A DNA stretch of 49,969 bases, from assembly GCF_002368115.1 (NCBI RefSeq), contig NZ_AP018316.1, positions 4,648,875 to 4,698,843 on the forward strand, read 5' to 3'. The notes under the pieces are model-generated. The model was not told the DNA's origin and searched no databases. It saw only the letters and a list, made by a program, of their open reading frames with translations. Positions 1-8,178 of this stretch are shown in pieces (positions within the stretch are counted from its first letter, which is position 1; every line of letters begins with the position of its first letter). The translations under genes were made by a program, and so were the position numbers. The stretch is from Dolichospermum compactum NIES-806 (lineage in GTDB: Bacteria; Cyanobacteriota; Cyanobacteriia; Cyanobacteriales; Nostocaceae).

Positions 1-29
1 TTAGTGTGACACTTGCGTAAGTCCTATGA

Positions 30-143
30 ATAACTACGCAAAACACAGCAGTATTTATAACTTACTTAGGGGCAGGAATTTGTGGAAGTAGAGAAGGAGA
101 AGGTGAGCAATTACGAGAATTAATATCAGACACGATATTTTGA
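30..143 (+). pseudogene. C-terminal fragment of an unrecognised protein
   Basis: A 37-codon frame opens directly after a TGA inside a repeat-like sequence (GCGTAAGTCCTAT) and ends at the TGA at 141-143. It reads ...FITYLGAGICGSREGEGEQ..., which looks like real protein, but there is no start codon and I do not recognise the family. The same GCGTAAGTCCTAT sequence recurs at about 251-263, where it truncates the TauE remnant. This is probably the tail of a gene cut by the same type of element. Confidence 0.35.
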
Positions 144-239
144 CAAAAAAACGGATTCCCTCTATCTGACGCACCCTACTCAATAAGTTATTCCCAAAGC
201 CGAAAACGACGCAATTTCCTTCATTCATATCATGGTAAA

Positions 240-422
240 TTAGTGAGCGTGCGTAAGTCCTATATTATTTGTAGCATTGGCGGTAATTGGCGATATACCA
301 GTAAATATCAAAGTGGGAAATGTAATAAAACTACCACCTCCCGCTACAGCATTAAGTGACCCGGCAATGAACGCTGTACTGAAGATAAGCAAACTATGGA
401 CAAGTGTTAAATTGTTGGGCAT
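240..422 (-). pseudogene. TauE/SafE sulfite-exporter N-terminal remnant
   Basis: Sixty codons encode the first transmembrane segment of a TauE/SafE (DUF81) permease, with the glycine-rich stretch SLNAVAGGGSFITFPTL and a following TANATNNI. Intact family members are about 250-280 aa with eight or more membrane segments, so about 80% is missing. Homology stops where a GCGTAAGTCCTAT sequence begins (about 251-263), also present near the window start (about 15-27). A 26-bp operator-like site (501-526) sits 79 nt upstream, in the divergent spacer. An intact TauE gene exists at 35127-35963. Not expected to be functional. Confidence 0.75.
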
Positions 423-500
423 TTTGGCTCTACGTTTGGAGAAGAATATTTGCTAAAAGACTTGTTTTTTAGTAAAAACTATGGAATAATCCTAATATAG

Positions 501-526
501 TACGCTAATTCGATCAATAAACCGTA
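501..526. promoter_or_regulatory. 26-bp sulfur-operator candidate, site 1
   Basis: TACGCTAA-N10-AAACCGTA with spacer TTCGATCAAT. It fits the 26-bp inverted-repeat family seen across the window (best copy TACGGTAA-N10-TTACCGTA at 38551). It lies between the divergent TauE remnant and the glutathione transferase gene, 140 nt upstream of the latter. The binding protein is unknown. Confidence 0.6.
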
Positions 527-665
527 GTTAATTTTAAGCCCTGGTAGTTTGCCCGTTTAAAATGTAAATCATAGGAGTGAAATTGCTTCACTTCTATCTT
601 TGGCTGTCATTCAACTTGCGATTTTTGCAATTAACTAAAAATTCCCACAAATCCTAATCAACAAA

Positions 666-1337
666 ATGAGTAATATTCAACTTTATTACACTAAAGGTTC
701 TACTTTCTCCCAAAGAACCCGTGTGGTTTTACTGGAAAAAGGAATTGATTTTACACCCATTGAAATTGATTTACAGCACAAACCAGAAGGTTTTACCGAT
801 ATTTCTCGTTACGGTAAAGTTCCCGCAATTAAACATGGAGATGTAGAAATATATGAGTCTACAATTATCAATGAATATTTAGAGGAAGTATTCCCAGAAC
901 CCGCTTTGTTACCTCATGATTCTGCTAAAAAAGCGGTTGCGAGAATTTGGATTGACTATGCTAATACTCGTTTAGTCCCAGCCTTTAATAAATTACTGCG
1001 TGGTAAAGATACCCAAGAAAAAGAACAAGGAAAGAGGGAGTTTTTAGAGTCTCTTTTGTATATTGAAGAAGAAGGATTAGGTAAACTTTCTGGTAATGGT
1101 CCTTACTGGTTAGGAGAAAATCTGAGTTTAGTTGATATTAGCTTCTATCCTTGGTTTGAAAGATTACCAGTTTTAGAAAAGTTCCGTAATTTTACTTTAC
1201 CAACAAAAACACCCAAAGTACAGCAATGGTGGGAAAATTTGCGTCAAGGGGAATCTATTCAAAAAGTTGCTAATCCTACAGAATTTTATGTAGAAAGATT
1301 CGCTAAAATTCTTGGTTTAACGGTAACAACGGCGTAG
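666..1337 (+). CDS. Glutathione S-transferase family protein
   Basis: A 223-aa cytosolic protein of normal GST length. The N-terminal thioredoxin-like domain (about residues 1-78) carries the cis-proline KVPAI and the glutathione-gamma-glutamyl contact E64-S65 (YES). The all-helical C-terminal domain (about 90-215) includes the GENLSLVDISFYPWFER element. A Ser/Thr-rich segment (GSTFSQR, residues 11-17) takes the catalytic position; no Cys is present. The protein has no Cys and no internal Met, consistent with expression under sulfur limitation. It is the first gene after operator site 1 and heads the rhodanese-FGE-sulfatase run. Directly after the stop lies a relic of the FGE start (ATGCGGTTTTTGAGATTA then TAA), and its own 3' end is duplicated at 2696-2770. 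The substrate cannot be told; glutathione-dependent release of sulfur from an organic substrate would fit the context. Confidence 0.85.
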   Translation: MSNIQLYYTKGSTFSQRTRVVLLEKGIDFTPIEIDLQHKPEGFTDISRYGKVPAIKHGDVEIYESTIINEYLEEVFPEPALLPHDSAKKAVARIWIDYANTRLVPAFNKLLRGKDTQEKEQGKREFLESLLYIEEEGLGKLSGNGPYWLGENLSLVDISFYPWFERLPVLEKFRNFTLPTKTPKVQQWWENLRQGESIQKVANPTEFYVERFAKILGLTVTTA

Positions 1338-1430
1338 AATGCGGTTTTTGAGATTACTTTAATATTCCTGATAATTAAAGTAATTTCACTAAGTAATGAA
1401 GATTTTGATGAAATAGAAATAAAGGCAAAA

Positions 1431-2390
1431 ATGATGTTTAAAAGTTTTTCTTTAAAGAAGTTTAAAAAACCCAATTTATTCGCTTTGGTGACAGTATTTT
1501 TTGCATTTTTAGTAAGTATTCCCTTGTTAACTTTGCCAGTATTATCAGCTAATTCTCGCGCTAACATTCAATTTGTTTCGCCAAATTGGGTAGCTGAAAA
1601 TGGTAAAGATCCTAATCTCAGAATTTTAGATGTACGTAATTTTCCTCTCGACTATATAGAAGGACATCTTCCTAATGCTGTAAACATTGCTGATACTGCT
1701 TTTAGAGGTCCAAAAGAAGGATTACCAGTACAATATTGGAACAATCAAAAATTAGGGGAAATATTTGCAAATTCTGGAGTAACAAATAACAGTCGTGTAC
1801 TTGTATATTCAGATGGTAGAGATGTTTTAGGTGCAACAATGGTTGCTTATTTACTAGAACGTTCTGGATTGAAAGATATTGCCGTATTAGATGGTGGTTA
1901 TACTGGTTATAAAACTGATCAAGGTATCACAAAAGAATTTCCTACATACTCAGTCAGTAAATTCACAGTTAAAGATAATCCTTCAGTGCGTGTGAGTTTA
2001 AATGATGTGAGAAAACTTATTGGTAAACCAGGAATTGTTTTTATTGATCCTAGACCAGAAAAATTGTTCCGGGGTGAAGAAAATCTTTGGATACGCAATG
2101 GACATATTCCTGGTGCGCGGAATATTCCTTGGGTAACATTTACAGATGCTAAAAATCCTCACAAATTAAAGTCATTAGATGAGATTAAGAAAATTCTGGC
2201 AGATAAAAAGATTACTCCTGAAAATGACATTATTGTTTCTTGTAGTACAGGACGGGAAGCTACATTACAATATGTGGTTTTAAAGCATCTACTTAATTAT
2301 CCCAAAGTCAGAATTTATGAAGGTTCTTGGACAGAATATAGCACTCACAAAGATTTACCAGTGGCTACAGGAGAGGAAAAACTAACTTAG
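1431..2390 (+). CDS. Exported two-domain rhodanese (sulfurtransferase)
   Basis: A 319-aa protein with an N-terminal hydrophobic signal segment (about 17-40, ending VLSANSRA), so probably periplasmic or membrane-anchored. Two rhodanese domains follow. The first (about 47-168) has YSDGRD where the active-site Cys would be, so it is likely inactive. The second (about 186-312) carries the persulfide-forming loop C271-S-T-G-R-E. Family activity is transfer of sulfane sulfur from thiosulfate or mercaptopyruvate to a thiol or cyanide. The only Cys in 319 residues is the catalytic one. Start: ATG at 1431 is followed directly by ATG at 1434; either may be used. Its neighbours (GST, FGE, sulfatase) point to sulfur salvage outside the cytoplasm. 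Confidence 0.85.
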   Translation: MMFKSFSLKKFKKPNLFALVTVFFAFLVSIPLLTLPVLSANSRANIQFVSPNWVAENGKDPNLRILDVRNFPLDYIEGHLPNAVNIADTAFRGPKEGLPVQYWNNQKLGEIFANSGVTNNSRVLVYSDGRDVLGATMVAYLLERSGLKDIAVLDGGYTGYKTDQGITKEFPTYSVSKFTVKDNPSVRVSLNDVRKLIGKPGIVFIDPRPEKLFRGEENLWIRNGHIPGARNIPWVTFTDAKNPHKLKSLDEIKKILADKKITPENDIIVSCSTGREATLQYVVLKHLLNYPKVRIYEGSWTEYSTHKDLPVATGEEKLT

Positions 2391-2463
2391 AAGAAGACAA
2401 GTTAAAAGTCTTTTCCAGTATTTCTGGCATGAACTCATAGTCTATGTTAACTCCTGCCTCCTC

Positions 2464-2490
2464 GTCCCTTCGGGACGCTACGCGAACAAA
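2464..2490. repeat. Short REP-type repeat (GGGACGCTACGCGAAC)
   Basis: A TCCCTTCGGGACGC stem followed by TACGCGAAC. The GGGACGCTACGCGAACG core recurs at 3829-3845, and a related GCGAGCGAAGCTATCGC form is at 10788-10804. These are common intergenic repeats of Nostocales. Confidence 0.6.
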
Positions 2491-2515
2491 TTTTTGAAAA
2501 ATAAATCCATTAGAT

Positions 2516-2671
2516 ATGCAAGTAATTTTGCTAATCACTGCTTCAATTTTCATCTTTAGTCCAGTATATGTATTTGCTGCTAATAATCTCGATCAAGATA
2601 ACTTGGTCAGTTGTAGAAGTAGTAAAGACGAACCTCCCAGTGATTCTACAAGCGATCGCTCAGGAGCTTAG
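2516..2671 (+). CDS. Small exported ORF, unknown (51 aa)
   Basis: ATG at 2516 opens a 51-codon frame. It starts with a clear signal-peptide-like segment (MQVILLITASIFIFSP, then VYVFAANN) and ends in a short polar tail with a single Cys. The stop lies just after a HIP1 octamer (GCGATCGC at 2652). It may be the 5' stub of a lost exported protein rather than a working gene; it lies between the rhodanese gene and the duplicated GST tail. No family recognised. Confidence 0.35.
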   Translation: MQVILLITASIFIFSPVYVFAANNLDQDNLVSCRSSKDEPPSDSTSDRSGA

Positions 2672-2695
2672 TTATGTATGCGATCGCCCATCGAA

Positions 2696-2770
2696 GTAGT
2701 AGCCAATCCTACAGAACTTTATGTAGACATATTGGTCAAAATTCTTGGTTTAAAAGTTCCAACGGCATAA
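2696..2770 (+). pseudogene. Duplicated 3' end of the GST gene
   Basis: The frame ending at TAA 2768-2770 reads VANPTELYVDILVKILGLKV and then PTA, against VANPTEFYVERFAKILGLTV and TTA at the end of the GST at 666-1337. DNA similarity continues past the stop into the first codons of the FGE gene (AATGCGG). It has no start and is a relic of a duplication or insertion event. Confidence 0.8.
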
Positions 2771-2771
2771 A

Positions 2772-3755
2772 ATGCGGTTCTTAATATTACTGCTGATTCA
2801 AGTAGTTGCATTTATATCACTATTTACCAATCTACCAGCATTAGCCGCTACTGTTAATACTTGCCCTCCAGGAATGGCAATTATTTCTGGAGGTACATTC
2901 AAAATGGGAGCGAATGATTCTGGTTTTGTAGAAGAGCGAACAGGAGAAAACGTCACAGTTAGCTCCTTCTGTATTGATAAATATGAGGTAACAAACGCCC
3001 AATTTGCTGAATTTGTCAAAGCCACAAACTATGTAACAGTTGCCGAACGCCCTTTATCTAAACAGCAGTTTCCCGACTTATCAGATGAAGAAAGATTACC
3101 CGGTTCTCTAGTTTTTCAAATGCCAAAACCAGGAGTTAAGCAAGTTCAGCTTCTCAGTTGGTGGCATTGGACACCCGGTGCAAACTGGCAGCATCCTTTT
3201 GCTAATGACAGCACAATTGTAGGTAAAGAAAACTATCCAGTTGTGTATATTGCCTATGAAGATGCTCTAGCCTACGCCCAATGGGCCGGAAAATTACTAC
3301 CAACAGAAGCACAGTGGGAATACGCTGCTCGTGGTGGATTGGATGGGGCAACTTATACCTGGGGCAATCAATATTCTGATAAAAAAGCCAATACTTGGCA
3401 GGGAATCTTCCCCTTTTTTAATACCAAAGCCGATGGTTATGTAGGAACGGCAAAAGTAGGCTCTTTTCCAGCCAATGGTTATGGACTTTACGATATGACA
3501 GGTAACGTTTGGGAATGGACTTCCGACTGGTTCAATGATAGATCCCCGACTTCTCAAAGAAGTCGGGGATCTGTTAACCAAAGTTTTGACCCCAGAAAAC
3601 CCACAGAAACTGCCCTTCATGTCATCAAAGGCGGCTCTTACCTATGTGCGCCAAACTATTGCAGCCGCTACCGTCCAGCAGCACGGGAATCAGAATCTCC
3701 TGATACCGGAACAACCCATATCGGCTTTCGATTAGTGAAAAACTTACAACACTAA
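2772..3755 (+). CDS. Formylglycine-generating enzyme (sulfatase maturase), exported
   Basis: A 327-aa FGE/SUMF1-family protein. It oxidises the active-site Cys of type I sulfatases to C-alpha-formylglycine. An N-terminal signal segment (about 1-26, LPALAA) predicts export, where it would meet the exported sulfatase encoded next. Family features in order: GMAIISGGTFKMGA (35-48), FCIDKYEVTNAQFAEFV, LPTEAQWEYAARGG, YDMTGNVWEWTSDW, and KGGSYLCAPNYCSRYRPAAR with both redox/copper-binding Cys (C292, C297). This marks a true FGE rather than a Cys-free relative. Residues about 257-267 (DRSPTSQRSRG) are encoded by a perfect palindromic repeat inserted in frame at 3540-3572, in a surface-loop region of the fold. 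The start ATG lies one base after the stop of the GST relic. Confidence 0.92.
   Translation: MRFLILLLIQVVAFISLFTNLPALAATVNTCPPGMAIISGGTFKMGANDSGFVEERTGENVTVSSFCIDKYEVTNAQFAEFVKATNYVTVAERPLSKQQFPDLSDEERLPGSLVFQMPKPGVKQVQLLSWWHWTPGANWQHPFANDSTIVGKENYPVVYIAYEDALAYAQWAGKLLPTEAQWEYAARGGLDGATYTWGNQYSDKKANTWQGIFPFFNTKADGYVGTAKVGSFPANGYGLYDMTGNVWEWTSDWFNDRSPTSQRSRGSVNQSFDPRKPTETALHVIKGGSYLCAPNYCSRYRPAARESESPDTGTTHIGFRLVKNLQH
3540..3572. repeat. Palindromic repeat AGATCCCCGACTTCT, copy inside the FGE gene
   Basis: A perfect 15-bp inverted repeat (AGATCCCCGACTTCT / AGAAGTCGGGGATCT) with a CAA loop; 33 bp is a multiple of three and leaves the FGE frame open. Other copies are at 32669-32734, 47011-47043 and 49556-49621, all outside genes. 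Confidence 0.9.
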
Positions 3756-3795
3756 CGCAAAATATCTTTCAAACTCTCTTCCCTTCGTGTTCTAT

Positions 3796-3856
3796 CCCTA
3801 TGACTCCTGCGTCGCCACGCAAGCTATCGGGACGCTACGCGAACGCTCCTTCGTGG
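3796..3856. repeat. REP-type repeat between FGE and sulfatase genes
   Basis: Intergenic sequence holding CTGCGTCGCCACGCAAGC and GGGACGCTACGCGAACGCT followed by CCTTCGTGG. It is the same GGGACGCTACGCGAAC element as at 2464-2490. A CACGCAAAGGCGCAAGG motif at 3875-3891 resembles the CACGCAGAGGCGCAGAGG repeat at 6270. Confidence 0.55.
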
Positions 3857-3920
3857 TTAGTTAAAAGATAAGCCTCACGCAAAGGCGCAAGGTTGCAGAT
3901 TTTTTATCCAAGGTTATTGT

Positions 3921-6260
3921 ATGTCACGTTCAATTCTACGGGCGCTGTCTCTATCTTTTCTCATCATATTGTTGATGGTAACAAGTCCCGCACTAGCAGA
4001 TACAGGAAAAGTATTACCAGTTAATCCACCATCTTTCAAAGGTAAAATCGGTATAACTTATCAAGAATCAACACCGGATTTTCCCGCACCAATTAAAGCC
4101 CCTGAACAAGCCCCCAATGTATTATTAGTATTATTGGATGATGTGGGTTTTGGGCAAGCAAGTACCTTTGGTGGTGTTATAGAAACCCCTAATCTGACTC
4201 GTTTGGCTGAAAAAGGATTACGTTACAACCAATTTCACACCACAGCCCTTTGTTCACCTACCAGAGCAGCTTTATTAACTGGACGCAATCATCATTCAGT
4301 TGGTACAGGTGTAGTTGCAGAATTGGCATCAGGCTTTCCAGGTTACACAACAATCTTGCCTAAGAGTGCTGCTACTGTAGCGGAAGTATTACGGCAGAAT
4401 GGTTATAACACCGCAGCTTTCGGTAAATGGCACAATACACCGGATTATGAAACCAGTGCGGTTGGTCCATTTGACCGCTGGCCGACAGGGTTGGGATTTG
4501 AGTATTTTTACGGTTTCTTAGGTGGTGATACTAACCAATGGAGTCCAGCTTTGGTAGAAAATACTAAGCGGATTGCACCACCAATCAATAACCCTGATTA
4601 CCATTTGACCCCAGATTTAGTAGATCATGCCATTAGCTGGATTCATTCTCAACAGTCTATAGCCCCTGATAAGCCTTTCTTTACCTATTTGGCTACTGGT
4701 GCTACCCATGCACCTCATCACACCCCCAAAGCCTGGATAGACAAGTATCAAGGCAAATTTGATCAAGGCTGGGATAAGTTACGAGAAGAAACCTTTGCCC
4801 GTCAAAAACAACTGGGTGTAATTCCTGCTAATGCCCAGCTTACTCCCCGTCCCAAAGAATTGCCAGCATGGGATTCATTATCTCCAGATGATCAAAAAAT
4901 CTATGCCCATGAAATGGAAGTATTTGCGGGATTTTTAGCATATACCGACCATGAAGTGGGAAGATTAATTAATGCCATTGACCAAATTGGGGAATTAGAC
5001 AACACCTTAGTTTTCTACATCGTTGGTGATAACGGTGCTAGTGCAGAAGGTGGTTTAGCAGGTAGCGTCAATGAATTAAAAGTTTTCAATAAAGTACCCG
5101 AAAGCCGAGAACAACTCCTAGCTTCTTTGAATGACTTAGGTAGTCCCAAAACCTTTAATCATTATCATGCAGCTTGGGCTTGGGCAGGTACTACTCCCTT
5201 CCAATGGACAAAACAAATAGCTTCTCACTTTGGTGGAACTCGTAACCCCTTAATTATTGCATGGGGCGATCGCATTAAAGATCAAGGCGGACTTCGTAGC
5301 CAATTCCATCATGTCATTGATATTACGCCAACTATTTTTGAAGCTGCGGGAATTACTGCACCCACCCAAGTTAACGGGGTGAAACAACAGAAAGTTGAAG
5401 GTACTAGCCTAGTTTACACATTTGATGATCCTGAAGCTGCTTCTGAGCGTAAAACTCAGTATTTTGAGATGTTCGGAAACCGAGCTATTTATAATAATGG
5501 ATGGATAGCTGTGGCGCGTCATCCTCGATTACCTTGGCAGGGTACAATTAATGCTGACTTCGAGAAAGATCCTTGGGAACTATATAACATTGAGGAAGAT
5601 TTCAGCGAAGCGAATGACTTAGCATCTGAAAATCCAGAAAAACTGAAAAAACTGAAAAAGTTATTTTTATCAGAAGCACGTAAACACAAAGTTCTCCCAT
5701 TAGATGATCGCCTTTCTGAACGTTTTGATGTCCAAAGTCGTCCTTCCCCAGCCGCAGGACGCACAACGTTTACTTATTATTCTGGTGCAGTTAGTATTCC
5801 CGAAGGTAGCGCCCCAAGTCTGAAAAATAAATCTTTTAGCATTACGGCTGATGTGGAAATTCCAGAAAGTGGTGCAGAAGGTGTTCTATTAACTCAAGGT
5901 GGACGTTTTGCTGGTTGGGGATTTTTTCTCGAAGATAGTAAACCAACTTACGTTTACAACTTTGTTAATTCGGAACGTTACATTATTCAATCTCCTGAAA
6001 AGATAGCACCAGGTAAATCAACAATCAAATTTAATTTTGATTATGAGGGTGGTGGAGTTGGTGCTGGTGGGATTGGCAAGTTATTCATTAATGATCAACA
6101 GGTTGCTGAAGGTCGAATTGAAAAAACTTTACCCTACCGTTTGGCTTTAAATGAAACTTTTGATGTTGGTCGAGATACAGGTACTCCTATTGTGGAAACT
6201 TATCAAGTACCGTTTGCTTTCACGGGTAATTTACAGAAGGTTACTTTGAATTTAAAGTAA
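3921..6260 (+). CDS. Arylsulfatase (type I, formylglycine-dependent), exported
   Basis: A 779-aa sulfatase. The N-terminal signal peptide (about 1-26, VTSPALADT) directs export. The alkaline-phosphatase-fold domain (about 65-500) has the metal ligands D73-D74 (LLDDVGFG), the modification motif C111-S-P-T-R with AALLTGR, KWH in AAFGKWHN, and GDN (D370-N371). A C-terminal beta-rich domain (about 600-779) completes the long form typical of bacterial arylsulfatases acting on sulfate esters. C111 is the only Cys, so all of its Cys chemistry is formylglycine formation by the adjacent FGE. The gene follows FGE by 165 nt of repeat-containing spacer. Product: free sulfate from organic sulfate esters. 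The native substrate is unknown. Confidence 0.93.
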   Translation: MSRSILRALSLSFLIILLMVTSPALADTGKVLPVNPPSFKGKIGITYQESTPDFPAPIKAPEQAPNVLLVLLDDVGFGQASTFGGVIETPNLTRLAEKGLRYNQFHTTALCSPTRAALLTGRNHHSVGTGVVAELASGFPGYTTILPKSAATVAEVLRQNGYNTAAFGKWHNTPDYETSAVGPFDRWPTGLGFEYFYGFLGGDTNQWSPALVENTKRIAPPINNPDYHLTPDLVDHAISWIHSQQSIAPDKPFFTYLATGATHAPHHTPKAWIDKYQGKFDQGWDKLREETFARQKQLGVIPANAQLTPRPKELPAWDSLSPDDQKIYAHEMEVFAGFLAYTDHEVGRLINAIDQIGELDNTLVFYIVGDNGASAEGGLAGSVNELKVFNKVPESREQLLASLNDLGSPKTFNHYHAAWAWAGTTPFQWTKQIASHFGGTRNPLIIAWGDRIKDQGGLRSQFHHVIDITPTIFEAAGITAPTQVNGVKQQKVEGTSLVYTFDDPEAASERKTQYFEMFGNRAIYNNGWIAVARHPRLPWQGTINADFEKDPWELYNIEEDFSEANDLASENPEKLKKLKKLFLSEARKHKVLPLDDRLSERFDVQSRPSPAAGRTTFTYYSGAVSIPEGSAPSLKNKSFSITADVEIPESGAEGVLLTQGGRFAGWGFFLEDSKPTYVYNFVNSERYIIQSPEKIAPGKSTIKFNFDYEGGGVGAGGIGKLFINDQQVAEGRIEKTLPYRLALNETFDVGRDTGTPIVETYQVPFAFTGNLQKVTLNLK

Positions 6261-6268
6261 TTGTTTTC

Positions 6269-6294
6269 TCACGCAGAGGCGCAGAGGCACGGAG
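6269..6294. repeat. CACGCAGAGGCGCAGAGGCACGGAG repeat
   Basis: A widespread cyanobacterial intergenic repeat. An inverted-orientation copy (CTCTGCGCCCTCTGCGCCTC, then TGCGTGAG) is at 41019-41046. Confidence 0.6.
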
Positions 6295-6388
6295 AGCAAG
6301 ATAGAGTATATTTTAAAAGTTATGCTCAGTTCTTGTTTTCTTTTTTGCGTCTTTGCTTCTCTGTTACCTTGCGCGAAATAAAAAATTT

Positions 6389-7264
6389 ATGCACCAAATT
6401 ATTCCCATACTTGACAAAATAGCATTTCTAGCTTTTATTGTTACTACTATGTTTGGTACAGGTTTAAAGTTAACTGTACAACAGATTTGGCAACCTCTTC
6501 ATAATATCCGTTTGGTTGTTTTATCGCTACTGACCAATTTTGTTTTAGTACCGCTTTTTGTATATTTACTGGTGCTAGTAATACCTGTTAATGAACCTGT
6601 GAAAGATGGTTTGATAATTATGGCATTGGCATCAGGTCCTCCAGCTTTACCTAAACTTGCCCAAATAGTGAAGGGGAATTTAGCTTTTTCTACAGGTTTG
6701 ATGATGATGTTAATGTTCGGCACTATTTTTTATATGCCGATTGTATTACCATTGGTTTTGCAAGGAGTAGAAGTCAATTCTTGGGATATTGCTAAACCTT
6801 TAATATTAATGATGTTAACACCGTTGGGAATTGGGTTATTAATTAAGGCAAAATACGAAAATATTGCTTTAAATATCCAAATAATTACTTTCAAAATATC
6901 TAATTTTGGATTGCTTTTGGGTTTAGGTATGAGACTGATAGTACACTTCAATGAAATTATTATTTTATTGAAAACTGGTGTAATCTTTGTTTGTGCTATT
7001 TTTATTATCTTCTCCTTTACTGTGGGTTATTTATTGGGTGGTCCTGGGATTGATACTCAAAGAGTTTTAGGAGTAGGAACTGCACAACGCAATTTTGCCG
7101 CAGCGTTGTTAATAGGTACGAGCAATTTTGATGATCCGAATGTGATCAGCGTGATTATGGTGACGAGTTTATTAATGATGATATCTGTTCTGATTTTGGG
7201 AAAAAAGTTACCAGAATTACATCAAGGACAGGGTGTAGATTTAGAAAAGGTAGAGGTTTCGTGA
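6389..7264 (+). CDS. BASS-family (bile acid:sodium symporter-like) transporter
   Basis: A 291-aa integral membrane protein with about nine or ten hydrophobic segments. It has BASS/ACR3-type features: FGTGLKLTVQQIWQPL near the start, ALASGPPALPKLAQIVKG with the conserved small/proline kink, and GTAQRNFAAALLIGTSNFDD near the end (family motif around GxGxRN). I place the start at ATG 6389 (MHQIIPILDK); the frame is open upstream to 6353, but that part reads through repeat-flanking DNA. Family members import organic anions with sodium, and some export arsenite. Location after the sulfatase suggests uptake of a released organic acid or a sulfonate; this is inference. Confidence 0.75.
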   Translation: MHQIIPILDKIAFLAFIVTTMFGTGLKLTVQQIWQPLHNIRLVVLSLLTNFVLVPLFVYLLVLVIPVNEPVKDGLIIMALASGPPALPKLAQIVKGNLAFSTGLMMMLMFGTIFYMPIVLPLVLQGVEVNSWDIAKPLILMMLTPLGIGLLIKAKYENIALNIQIITFKISNFGLLLGLGMRLIVHFNEIIILLKTGVIFVCAIFIIFSFTVGYLLGGPGIDTQRVLGVGTAQRNFAAALLIGTSNFDDPNVISVIMVTSLLMMISVLILGKKLPELHQGQGVDLEKVEVS

Positions 7265-7286
7265 TGACATAAAAATGATTGTATCC

Positions 7287-7331
7287 GTAGCACTAGAGGC
7301 TACTTTTCTTGATTTTTTCAGTGATCTGTGA
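7287..7331 (+). pseudogene. C-terminal relic of an Mrp ATPase gene
   Basis: Fourteen codons, VALEATFLDFFSDL-stop, match the C-terminus of the Mrp protein at 38595 (TALEATFLAFSSDL-stop). Similarity continues into the operator and the SDR start downstream, as in the 38460-38640 segment. This marks a duplicated Mrp-SDR junction. Confidence 0.75.
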
Positions 7332-7349
7332 GATGCTTGATTTTATATC

Positions 7350-7375
7350 TACAGCATCTTTATCAAGATACCGTA
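7350..7375. promoter_or_regulatory. 26-bp sulfur-operator candidate, site 2
   Basis: TACAGCAT-N10-ATACCGTA with spacer CTTTATCAAG, ending 25 nt before the SDR ATG. It belongs to the duplicated segment shared with site 38551-38576, so the two are not independent. It would overlap the promoter or the leader. Confidence 0.6.
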
Positions 7376-7400
7376 TTTAATTAATCAATGGGTGTTCACT

Positions 7401-8150
7401 ATGGTAAGTAAATTAGAAGAAAAAGTGGCTATTATTACCGGAACTTCTTCGGGAATTGGTAAAGCTACAGCTATTTCACTCGCCGCAGAAGGAGCAAAAG
7501 TAGTGATTGCAGCTAGAAGGGGAGATAGGTTGCTGGCTGTAGCAAAACATATTACTGAAAATGGTGGACAAGCATTATCCGTTATTGCAGATATTACCGA
7601 TGAAGTACAAGTTAAAAATTTGATCCAAAAAGCTCATGGAGAATTTGGGCGCGTAGATATTTTAGTAAACAATGCAGGTATCTCATTTCCAGGCAGGATT
7701 GAAAATGCAGATCCCGCAAACTGGCGAAAAATGATTGATATCAACGTTTTGGCGCTAATGTACACAACTCACACTGTATTACCTATTTTCAAAGCGCAAA
7801 AATCAGGACATATCGTTAATATTTCATCCGTCGCTGGACGCATTGCAAAAGCAGGAATGGCTGCCTACAATGTCACTAAATGGGGTGTAAATGCCTTTTC
7901 GGAAGCATTAAGACAGGAAGTATATCAAGATAATATCCGCGTTACTATTATCGAGCCTGGTTTAGTAGAAACAGAAATTGATCAGCATATTACCGATGTA
8001 GTAGCAAAGCAGGAAATTGCAGCCAGACGGAAAGCAATTACACCTTTACAAAGTGAAGATATCGCAGCAGCAATAGTTTATGCTGTTAGTCAACCACAGC
8101 ACGTAAATGTGAATGAAATCTTGATTCGTCCAACTCAGCAAGAACGGTAA
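7401..8150 (+). CDS. Short-chain dehydrogenase/reductase
   Basis: A 249-aa classical SDR. It has the Rossmann motif TGTSSGIG (residues 12-19), NNAG (about 87-90), Ser in NISSVAGR, and the catalytic Y-x3-K in AAYNVTKWGVNAF. The PG motif (IEPGLVETE) follows. It oxidises or reduces an alcohol/carbonyl with NAD(P); the substrate is unknown. I prefer ATG 7401 (MVSKLEEKVAIITG) over GTG 7392, because the paralogous remnant at 38521 starts at the same ATG. Preceded by operator site 2 and followed after 28 nt by an MFS gene, so the pair may be co-transcribed. Confidence 0.85.
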   Translation: MVSKLEEKVAIITGTSSGIGKATAISLAAEGAKVVIAARRGDRLLAVAKHITENGGQALSVIADITDEVQVKNLIQKAHGEFGRVDILVNNAGISFPGRIENADPANWRKMIDINVLALMYTTHTVLPIFKAQKSGHIVNISSVAGRIAKAGMAAYNVTKWGVNAFSEALRQEVYQDNIRVTIIEPGLVETEIDQHITDVVAKQEIAARRKAITPLQSEDIAAAIVYAVSQPQHVNVNEILIRPTQQER

Positions 8151-8178
8151 TGATTATACCGAAAAGTAGGTAATATTA

